Shown here: positions 23,810-30,851 of the stretch, piece by piece
How the letters are laid out: the number at the start of each line of letters is the position of its first letter
How positions within the stretch are numbered: position 1 is the stretch's first letter
Origin: JBCBSK01 sp039819185
GTDB lineage: Bacteria; Pseudomonadota; Alphaproteobacteria; Rhizobiales; Tepidamorphaceae
Length of the DNA stretch: 32,208 nucleotides
Direction: 5' to 3'
Assembly: GCA_039819185.1 (NCBI GenBank)
Contig: JBCBSK010000020.1
Location: forward strand, 1-32,208
Notes under the pieces: model-generated
What the model saw: the letters and a program-made list of their open reading frames with translations, nothing else
Databases searched by the model: none
What the model was told of the DNA's origin: nothing
Program-made: the position numbers and the translations under genes

Positions 23810-25611
23810 CCGAGCGCGGGCAGGCTGACCACGAAGCGGGCACCCGTGACCCGATCCGTGCCGAATGTATTGGGATTGGGATCGGGCTCGATCCGGTTCT
23901 CGGCATGGATGTGCCCGCCATGAGCCTCGACGATTTGACGCGAGATCGATAGGCCGAGCCCCGAGTTCTGGCCGAAGTCGGCAGCATCGTCACCGCGATC
24001 CGTGTAGAAACGCTCGAAGATGCGTTCGAGATTGTCGGGAGAAATGCCAGGGCCATCATCCTCGACCATGATGTCCACCTGGCCCCCCTTGCGGGAGGCA
24101 CTGACCTGCACGACCCCGTTCGGCGGCGAGAACGAGCGCGCATTGTCGATGAGATTGGTGATCACCTGGCCAAGCCGTGAGTCATGGCCATCGACATAAT
24201 AGGCGTGTGGCCGCTCGCTTGGGGCAATCGACAGGATAATCGGCGCCTGGCCATCGCCCGACACTTCATTGGTGACCGAAACCACGGTGTCGAGCAGCTT
24301 ACAGAGATCAACCGGCTCAGCCTCGCGGCGCTGTAATTCGGCATCGAGCCGGGAGGCATCGGAAATGTCGCTGATCAGCCGATCAAGCCGGTTGACGTCA
24401 TGCTGGATCACAGAGATCAGCCGGTCACGATCCACCTTGTTCTTGACCAATGGCAGAGTCTCAACCGCGCTTCTGAGCGAGGTCAGCGGATTCTTGAGTT
24501 CGTGAGACACGTCGGCGGCGAAGCTGCCGATCGCATCGATCCGGTTGTAGAGCGCATCGGTCATGTCCCGGAGTGCGCGCGCGAGATGGCCGATTTCATC
24601 ATTGCGGTTGGAAAAGTCAGGAATGCGCTCGCGCTTGCGCGTGCCGCGCCGGACCCGTTCCGCCGCCGCAGCCAGCCGGTGCACGGGGCCGGCGATTGTG
24701 CCTGCCAGGATGACCGACAAAACCAGCGTCACGACAGCTGCGACCAGGAAGGTTCTTAGGATTGCCAGACGCTCCGCAAGGACGATCTGATCGATATCGC
24801 CACCTTGGGTCGACAACAGCATCGCGCCGAGAACCGTGCGCATGCGCTGGATTGGAATCGCGACGGAGACAATGACCTCGCCGCGCTCGTTCATGCGAAC
24901 GATTGGGGTCGATTCGCCGGCCAGCGCCTGGGCAACCTCGGGATAGGCACGACCTTCACGGGGCCCATGCTCAACGTAAAGCGGGTGATCACCACGCCTG
25001 AACCACAAACGCAGATCGTTTTGCAACTCTTCCAGCCAGCTTGTGTCATCGGCGCCGCCGGGCGGTGGCAGATCGAAGCGCAGGATCTGGCCACGCGAAT
25101 ACAGGCTTTCGGAATCGATGATCAGGATGCCATCACGATCGTAGATGCGCGCCCGTGTTCGTGTCGGTGAGATCAGTCGCCTCAGGATCGGCGCAACAGC
25201 TTCCGGATTGATCGTGAAGTCGAGAAGACCAAGATCATTGGTCGATGGCGACAGGATCTCGCCGGCCTGCAGTTCAAGCAGCCGATTCGGATCGAGCCGG
25301 ATTGAATCGATATCAACGGTGGCGCTCGTTGCAATCGCACCGGCGATGATTTCGCCCTGGGTCAAAAGACTCTGAACACGGGCATCGATCAGCCCCTCGC
25401 GGAACTGATTGAGATAGAGATTGCCGGTGACAAGCAGGATAAGGGCGACAAGATTGAGGATGGCGATCCGTCGCGTCAGGCTGGAAAATGCATATTGGCC
25501 GAGGAAACGGAACGCGCGATTGATCCGGCCGACGATGGCTGTCAGCACATTGGCGGACCGCGCGGAGCCAGCCCCGCGCGTTCGCCAGTCGTCCTGGGTA
25601 TCAATCGCCAT
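23806..25611 (-). CDS. chvG: ChvG/ExoS-type sensor histidine kinase
   Basis: This 601-residue inner-membrane kinase is the partner of ChvI and senses acid or envelope conditions in rhizobia and relatives. A cytoplasmic N-terminal region is followed by a first membrane helix (IAILNLVALILLVTGNLYL, residues about 48-67), a periplasmic sensor domain with YSRGQILRFDLPPP, and a second membrane helix (TFLVAAVVTLVLSVILAGTI). HAMP, the dimerisation domain with His370 in VSHELKNPLTS, and HATPase motifs NLIDNARSFS, DDGPGIS and GLGLSIS follow. ExoR, the periplasmic inhibitor in Sinorhizobium, is not in this window. chvI ends 12 bases before it. Confidence 0.94.
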   Translation of the reverse strand: MAIDTQDDWRTRGAGSARSANVLTAIVGRINRAFRFLGQYAFSSLTRRIAILNLVALILLVTGNLYLNQFREGLIDARVQSLLTQGEIIAGAIATSATVDIDSIRLDPNRLLELQAGEILSPSTNDLGLLDFTINPEAVAPILRRLISPTRTRARIYDRDGILIIDSESLYSRGQILRFDLPPPGGADDTSWLEELQNDLRLWFRRGDHPLYVEHGPREGRAYPEVAQALAGESTPIVRMNERGEVIVSVAIPIQRMRTVLGAMLLSTQGGDIDQIVLAERLAILRTFLVAAVVTLVLSVILAGTIAGPVHRLAAAAERVRRGTRKRERIPDFSNRNDEIGHLARALRDMTDALYNRIDAIGSFAADVSHELKNPLTSLRSAVETLPLVKNKVDRDRLISVIQHDVNRLDRLISDISDASRLDAELQRREAEPVDLCKLLDTVVSVTNEVSGDGQAPIILSIAPSERPHAYYVDGHDSRLGQVITNLIDNARSFSPPNGVVQVSASRKGGQVDIMVEDDGPGISPDNLERIFERFYTDRGDDAADFGQNSGLGLSISRQIVEAHGGHIHAENRIEPDPNPNTFGTDRVTGARFVVSLPALG

Positions 25612-25623
25612 CCTGCGGTTGCC

Positions 25624-26322
25624 TTAGGCGTCCTTGAACTTGTAGCCGACACCATACAGCGTTTCGATCATATCAAAGGTCACATCGACCGACTTGAACT
25701 TCTTCCTCAGCCGCTTGATGTGGCTGTCGATCGTTCGGTCATCGACATAGACCTGATCGTCATAGGCTGCATCCATCAGTGCGTTGCGGCTTTTGACCAC
25801 ACCGGGCCGTCCTGCGAGCGATTGCAGAATCAGGAACTCGGTGACGGTCAGGGTGACCGGCTTGCCGGCCCAGGTGCAGGCATGACGCTCAGGGTCCATA
25901 CGCAGTTGACCACGCTCAAGGACTTTTGCGCCATCGTCCGTCTGGACATTGGGATCACGCGGTTGCGCCCGGCGCAGAACCGCCTTGACCCGCTCGACGA
26001 GAAGCCGCTGCGAGAACGGTTTGCGGATGAAATCGTCGGCGCCCATTTTGAGGCCGAACAACTCGTCGATCTCCTCATCCTTCGAGGTTAGGAAGATCAC
26101 AGGCAGTTCGGATTTCTGCCTAAGCCGGCGTAACAGCTCCATGCCGTCCATGCGCGGCATCTTAATGTCAAGAATGGCGAGATCCGGCGGCGATGCCTGG
26201 ATGCCTTCGAAGGCAGCCGCTCCATCAGTGAATGTGTCGATCCGGTATCCTTCGGCTTCAAGCGCGATGGAAACGGAGGTGAGGATATTACGGTCGTCAT
26301 CGACCAGCGCGATGGTAGGCAT
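25624..26322 (-). CDS. chvI: ChvI-type response regulator
   Basis: This 232-residue OmpR/PhoB-type regulator has an acidic pocket at Asp8-10, phospho-acceptor Asp52 in AILDIKMPRMDG, the Lys of FLTSKDEE, and a C-terminal winged helix ending TLYGVGYKFKDA. The frame is open from 26382, but the ATG at 26322 is preceded by AGGA at a six-base gap and gives the family start MPTIALVDDD. It is the first gene of the chvI-chvG-hprK-EIIA-HPr run. The 234-base divergent gap to the HugZ-like gene probably holds its promoter. Confidence 0.95.
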   Translation of the reverse strand: MPTIALVDDDRNILTSVSIALEAEGYRIDTFTDGAAAFEGIQASPPDLAILDIKMPRMDGMELLRRLRQKSELPVIFLTSKDEEIDELFGLKMGADDFIRKPFSQRLLVERVKAVLRRAQPRDPNVQTDDGAKVLERGQLRMDPERHACTWAGKPVTLTVTEFLILQSLAGRPGVVKSRNALMDAAYDDQVYVDDRTIDSHIKRLRKKFKSVDVTFDMIETLYGVGYKFKDA

Positions 26323-26394
26323 GGGACGTCCTGGCTGACCTTTTTGGGAACAGATCGACCAGTCATCTGCCCCGAACGGCAAAAATATGGCGCG

Positions 26395-26409
26395 CTGTTA
26401 TCTCAACAG
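26395..26409. repeat. Short inverted repeat in the chvI upstream region
   Basis: CTGTT and AACAG flank ATCTC, giving a perfect 5-5-5 dyad 73 bases upstream of the chvI ATG. It is too short to be conclusive. It might serve as a regulator site in the divergent gap with the HugZ-like gene. The rest of this 234-base gap shows no small gene or clear promoter. Confidence 0.25.
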
Positions 26410-26556
26410 ACCGCACCGTGAAGCAGTCAGTCTATACCGAGACCCCGTGTCGCGCCATTTACTGCCTCTGCTATGGCTAACATGGTGACCATACTCGTTG
26501 GGATCAAATCCTTCGATGACATCTCAAACGATGCGGAAACGAAAGCATAGCCGGTC

Positions 26557-27300
26557 ATGACCGACGATACTCCGTTTGATTCCCGCGCGGTGACAATAGA
26601 CCTCTTGCGCACGGGGCTCGTTGGCTGTCTTGCGACCTGCCGCCCCCACGATGGGGCGCCCTTTGCCTCGCTGGTGACCTTGGCGTCAGACAGCGATGGC
26701 GCGCCGCTGGCCCTGATCTCGACGCTTGCTGTCCACACCCAGAACCTGCTGCAAGACAGCGCCGCCTCGATCCTCATCGATCGCAGACGGGATGGCGATC
26801 CCTTGACCCAGGCAAGGGTGTCGCTGGTTGGTCAAATGCGCAAGACCGAAGCCCCGTCGGCTCGGCAAAGGTTCCTTGCGCACCATCCAAGCGCTGCACT
26901 TTACGCCGATTTCCCCGATTTCGGGATGTATCGCTTCGAGATGGCAAGCGCTCATCTCGTCGCGGGCTTCGGCAGGATCGTCGATCTCACCCCAAGCGAC
27001 GTCCTGACCGATCTCACCGATGCCGAGCCCCTGATCGCGGCGGAAGCCGATATCATCGCGCATATGAACGAAGATCATCGCGACGCTTGCGATCTTTATG
27101 CGCAAGCGCTCGCTGGCCGTGACGGGGTCGGGTTTCGCTGCGCGGGCGTCGATCCCTCCGGCATGACGCTTGTGCGCGAGGCGCATGGCGGTGGCGATGC
27201 AGTGCATATCCCGTTCCCGCAGCCTGTGCGCGCGGCCGGCATTTTGCAGAAAGTGCTGAAACAGATGGCCGAAACCGCGCGTGCGGCACGGTCGCAGTGA
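26557..27300 (+). CDS. HugZ-like haem-utilisation/pyridoxamine 5'-phosphate oxidase-family protein
   Basis: This 247-residue protein has an N-terminal split-barrel flavin or haem-binding domain (residues about 8-150: TGLVGCLATC, PFASLVTLAS, LALISTLAVHTQNL, RVSLVGQM, YRFEMASAHLVAGFGRI) and a C-terminal DUF2470 domain with HMNEDHRDAC. The HugZ and PNPOx-related family includes haem-degrading enzymes and uncharacterised proteins; enzyme activity cannot be fixed from sequence. It sits between chvI and pckA, which are usually neighbours in rhizobial genomes. No strong ribosome site is seen at this ATG. Confidence 0.85.
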   Translation: MTDDTPFDSRAVTIDLLRTGLVGCLATCRPHDGAPFASLVTLASDSDGAPLALISTLAVHTQNLLQDSAASILIDRRRDGDPLTQARVSLVGQMRKTEAPSARQRFLAHHPSAALYADFPDFGMYRFEMASAHLVAGFGRIVDLTPSDVLTDLTDAEPLIAAEADIIAHMNEDHRDACDLYAQALAGRDGVGFRCAGVDPSGMTLVREAHGGGDAVHIPFPQPVRAAGILQKVLKQMAETARAARSQ

Positions 27301-27514
27301 CGATCCGGCAGGTTTCCAGCGGTTCACGCCGGCGACATCGCTGTTAATCCTTTGTGACGACTTATTGACAGTTTGCCTTGCTCATGCCGCGCCAACTATC
27401 TAGATTTCGCGCGCTCAGCTGGGACGCGCGCGTCATGCGCGAGCCCGACTGCTGTGGGGGCAAAAGAGGCAGACGAGGGTCTTGACCCTAGACCTCTGCC
27501 GTCGGGAGGTAAGT

Positions 27515-29128
27515 GTGATCGACAGTGGTGTGCGGAATCCGGATTTCGGTGCGGATCAGTTCGGGCTCGACGGCTATCAGGCGATCTACTGGAATGATGC
27601 CGAGGCAACGCTCCTCGAACGCGCTGTCCGCCGCGCCGAAGGGCGTCTGACCGCCACCGGCGCACTGGCTGTCCGCACCGGCAAGCACACCGGACGCTCG
27701 GCCAAGGACAAGGTCGTTGTGCGCACACCGGGTGTGGAAAACGACATCTGGTGGGACAACAACCGGCCGCTGGCACCAGATGCCTTTGACCGGCTCTATG
27801 CCGACATGTTGACGCACACCCGCAACAAGACGTTGTTTGCGCAGGATCTTTCCGCCGGTGCCGATCCCGATCACCGGCTCAATGTACGGGTCTATTGCGA
27901 GGCCGCCTGGCATGCGTTGTTCATCCGCCATCTGCTGCGCCGTCCAGACATCAGCGAGTTGTCGGGCTTCGTGCCGGATCTGACCATTATCGATCTGCCG
28001 ACCTTCAAGGCCGAACCCGAGATCCATGGCTGCCGTACCGAAACCGTCATCGCCTGTGACTTCGAACGCGGCGTGGTGCTGATTGCCGGCACGTCATATG
28101 CCGGCGAGATGAAGAAATCCGTCTTCACCGCGCTGAACTATCTTCTGCCAGCACGCGGCGTGATGCCGATGCATTGTTCAGCAAATGTCGCCGACACTGG
28201 CGACAGCGCGATCTTTTTTGGCCTGTCGGGCACCGGCAAGACGACGCTATCAGCCGATCCGGAGCGCACGCTGATCGGCGATGACGAGCATGGCTGGAGC
28301 GAGAACGGCCTGTTCAATTTCGAAGGCGGTTGTTACGCCAAGACGATCAATCTGTCGCGCGAGGCCGAGCCGCAGATCTACGACGCATCGCGTGCTTTCG
28401 GCACCGTTTTGGAAAACGTCATCATCGACGAACGTTCGCGCCAGCCGGATTTCGACGACGCATCGCTGACTGAGAACACGCGCTCTGCCTATCCGCTGAC
28501 AGCAATCCAGGGCGCCAGCGAGACCGGCCGCGCTGGCCACCCCAAGGCGATCATCATGCTGACGTGTGACGCCTTCGGAGTATTGCCACCGATCGCCAAG
28601 CTCAGCCCGAGCCAGGCTATGTATCACTTCCTGTCGGGCTACACGGCCAAGGTGGCCGGCACCGAAAAGGGCGTGACCGAGCCGGAAGCGACCTTCTCGA
28701 CCTGTTTCGGTGCGCCATTTATGCCGCGGCACCCGGTCGAATATGGCACGCTGCTGCGCCGGCTGATCGCCGAGCACGACGTTTCGTGCTGGCTGGTGAA
28801 TACCGGCTGGACCGGCGGTGCCTATGGCACAGGCGAGCGCATGCCGCTGTCGACGACGCGGAAACTCGTCTCAAGTGCGCTGGAAGGTGCCCTTGACGGG
28901 GTTGACACCTACACGGATGCCAATTTCGGTTTCCAGGTGCCGAATTCGATCGCTGGTGTTGAGCCGCATCTCCTGCATCCGCGCAAGACATGGGAAGACC
29001 CATCTGACTACGACGCTCAGGCAGCCCGCCTCGTCGGCATGTTCAACGAGAACTTTGCCAAGTTCGAAAGCCATGTCGATGCCGATGTCCTCGGCGCTGC
29101 GCCACAGGTCAAGATCGCGGCGGAGTAG
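27515..29128 (+). CDS. pckA: Phosphoenolpyruvate carboxykinase (ATP)
   Basis: PckA converts oxaloacetate and ATP to phosphoenolpyruvate, the entry to gluconeogenesis. The 537-residue protein shows RTGKHTGRSAKDK, YAGEMKKSVFT, the P-loop GLSGTGKTTLSAD, the metal-binding LIGDDEHGW, ENGLFNFEGGCYAK, and TGWTGGAYGTGERM. The frame is open from a TTG at 27482, but a GTG at 27515 has GGGAGG five bases upstream and gives the standard length. In rhizobia pckA lies beside chvI and is reported to depend on ChvI. Here it is on the opposite strand with one gene between. The 214-base gap upstream has a TTGACA (27365-27370) but no good -10 at the right distance. Confidence 0.97.
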   Translation: MIDSGVRNPDFGADQFGLDGYQAIYWNDAEATLLERAVRRAEGRLTATGALAVRTGKHTGRSAKDKVVVRTPGVENDIWWDNNRPLAPDAFDRLYADMLTHTRNKTLFAQDLSAGADPDHRLNVRVYCEAAWHALFIRHLLRRPDISELSGFVPDLTIIDLPTFKAEPEIHGCRTETVIACDFERGVVLIAGTSYAGEMKKSVFTALNYLLPARGVMPMHCSANVADTGDSAIFFGLSGTGKTTLSADPERTLIGDDEHGWSENGLFNFEGGCYAKTINLSREAEPQIYDASRAFGTVLENVIIDERSRQPDFDDASLTENTRSAYPLTAIQGASETGRAGHPKAIIMLTCDAFGVLPPIAKLSPSQAMYHFLSGYTAKVAGTEKGVTEPEATFSTCFGAPFMPRHPVEYGTLLRRLIAEHDVSCWLVNTGWTGGAYGTGERMPLSTTRKLVSSALEGALDGVDTYTDANFGFQVPNSIAGVEPHLLHPRKTWEDPSDYDAQAARLVGMFNENFAKFESHVDADVLGAAPQVKIAAE

Positions 29129-29153
29129 CCGTCTCGGCGGGCGCAACGGCTCG

Positions 29154-30695
29154 TCAGGGACGCACGTCCCAAATCGCCACCGTGCCGGAGACTTCGTTCG
29201 CAACGACCAAGAGCGGCACGCCGGTCGGACTGTCCTCGCCCGCGATGAAGGTCAGGCCTTCTGGCGCGATGTCCCCCGCAGTGCCCGCTTCGGGATCGCC
29301 GTCTGGAATGCCCGCATGGAAGTGTCCGACCCAGGTGGCGCTGCGCGGGCTCGAGATGTCATAGACCGCGATGCCGCCGATGCGTTCAAGGCCGACAAAG
29401 GCATAGCGCACGCCGTCGATCTCACCGATCGCTACGCCCTCTGGCTCCGGCCCCTTGTCATCGGAGCGCGTGTCGAACCCCTCGATTGTACCTTCCGAAT
29501 TGAACCAGTTGGGGTATAGGTCGGCGGTGCGCTCCTCGATGTCGGAGCCTGAATCGAACACCTGCTGGCCAAAGCCCGCCTGGACATCGACTTCATAGAT
29601 CGACATCGATCGGCCGCCAAACGCCACGATTTCCTCGTGATCCCCGTCACCGTCATAATCGCCCATCGCTGTGGTAACCTTGAGACGCCCAAGCGCCTCA
29701 GGCGCCTGAAGCTCGGCGGCATTGGGGAAGGCCTCCGGATCGAGCGTGAGATCCGCCACCCGGACTTCCTCGGAATAGCCATCATAGTCACGGGCATCGC
29801 CCTCGTTTGCAGTGACGATGAAGAGCGAGTCTTCCTGCTCGAACAGTGCGATCGCATCAGGCTGAAAGAGCCCGAAGACCGGCCAGGTCTGAATGTTTAT
29901 GCCGCCGTCCTCGTCGGATGGATCAAAGGGAATCTGGCTGCGGTCCTGAAAGCCGAGCCCAAACACGCCGGCAAGTCGCGCTTCGGGGATGTCGATGATC
30001 GCGATCGCATTGTTTTCTTGCAGCGAGACGAGCGCGGTGGCCCCGTCCGACGTCACGGCGATGTATTCCGGTTCAAGATTGGCGATGATCTCGCTGTCTG
30101 GCGGACCGGGAAGGTGCACGGTCGGATCGAGGTCGCCTGGGAAGATTTCAGTGAAGTCGACCGTGCGGGCGGAGAGATCCTCCATGGCGATGATCGACAC
30201 CGAGCCGTTTGGATCGATGGTGAAGTCGTCGTTTGGCTCGCCTTCATTGGCAACAAGGGCCATCTGGCCATCGGGGGTAAACGTGATCATGTCCGGCAGC
30301 GGGCCAACCTCGACCGCACCGACGAGGTTGCCGTCCGTGGTGTAAAATACGGCTATGCCATTGGCTTGGGCGTCTTCGGCTTCGACGGCAATACCCACGA
30401 TCCCGTCTGCCGAGATCGCAACCGAGTTCGGTGCTGCGCCATACTCCGAAATGTCGAGCGTTCCGGTCTTTTCCGGCTGTTCGGGATCAGCGATGTCGAG
30501 AATGTCGATCACATCATCGTGGCCGTTGGCAACGAAGAGTTGGCGGCCATCGCGATCGAATGCGGTTATCTCGGCGGCCCCCTCGTCGAAGACGCCGGTC
30601 TCGTAGCGCCCGATGACCTCCATGTCGAAAGCAAATGCCGCAGACGTCAAACCGGTGGCCCAAACCGCCGCAAGGCCAAGAGAGATCGCGCGCAT
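29154..30695 (-). CDS. Secreted choice-of-anchor I family beta-propeller protein
   Basis: This 513-residue exported protein has a clear signal peptide (residues 1-22, ending AAFA). It then shows repeated blades with motifs such as LFVANGHDDVIDILDI, PNSVAISADG, LVANEGEPND, EYIAVTSDGATALVSLQENNAIAIIDI, IVTANEGDARDYDG, PEGVAIGEIDG and VVANEVSGTVAIWDV. This pattern matches the choice-of-anchor I / mesenchyme-specific glycoprotein-like propellers, some of which accompany alkaline phosphatases. A calcium-loop-like DYDGDGDHEE lies about two thirds along. The frame is open from 30800, but ATG 30695 has GGGAGG seven bases upstream and begins the signal peptide. No enzymatic role is assigned. A possible Pho box lies 55 bases upstream. 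pckA converges on it with a 25-base gap. Confidence 0.88.
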   Translation of the reverse strand: MRAISLGLAAVWATGLTSAAFAFDMEVIGRYETGVFDEGAAEITAFDRDGRQLFVANGHDDVIDILDIADPEQPEKTGTLDISEYGAAPNSVAISADGIVGIAVEAEDAQANGIAVFYTTDGNLVGAVEVGPLPDMITFTPDGQMALVANEGEPNDDFTIDPNGSVSIIAMEDLSARTVDFTEIFPGDLDPTVHLPGPPDSEIIANLEPEYIAVTSDGATALVSLQENNAIAIIDIPEARLAGVFGLGFQDRSQIPFDPSDEDGGINIQTWPVFGLFQPDAIALFEQEDSLFIVTANEGDARDYDGYSEEVRVADLTLDPEAFPNAAELQAPEALGRLKVTTAMGDYDGDGDHEEIVAFGGRSMSIYEVDVQAGFGQQVFDSGSDIEERTADLYPNWFNSEGTIEGFDTRSDDKGPEPEGVAIGEIDGVRYAFVGLERIGGIAVYDISSPRSATWVGHFHAGIPDGDPEAGTAGDIAPEGLTFIAGEDSPTGVPLLVVANEVSGTVAIWDVRP

Positions 30696-30749
30696 GGTCC
30701 AGCCTCCCAATGCCGATGATCCGATGACACAGCAAGTATCGCCGCCAGT

Positions 30750-30767
30750 ATGACACAAGCATGACCC
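30750..30767 (-). promoter_or_regulatory. Candidate Pho box upstream of the secreted propeller gene
   Basis: Read on the minus strand the site is GGGTCAT, four bases, GTGTCAT. This matches the PhoB arrangement of two CTGTCAT heptamers spaced by four bases at 11 of 14 positions. It ends 55 bases before the gene's ATG. A further GTGTCAT lies closer to the gene (30724-30730) but out of the 11-base phase. A phosphate-responsive secreted propeller is plausible. The site could also affect the divergent lepA. Confidence 0.45.
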
Positions 30768-30851
30768 GTTGGCGCATAAGTCTGCGCGCGATTGGCGCAC
30801 CGGCCCCGATCTCCCTTTGCCAACCGGCCTGCCGGTGCTATCTCGCTTCCC

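Noticed and set aside
26323..26382. 20-residue extension of ChvI
   Set aside because: The ATG at 26322 has AGGA at proper spacing and begins the receiver domain at the normal position.
27365..27370. TTGACA as a -35 box for pckA
   Set aside because: The bases 16-18 downstream are GC-rich with no -10-like hexamer; the nearest AT-rich hexamer is about 26 bases away.
29637..30719. 360-codon plus-strand frame over the propeller gene
   Set aside because: It is antisense to a protein with a signal peptide, ribosome site and family repeats; its own translation has no coherent hydrophobic core or motif.
30696..30800. 35-residue extension of the propeller protein
   Set aside because: It is Cys-rich without family support, would cover the candidate Pho box, and the ATG at 30695 has a good ribosome site followed by a signal peptide.
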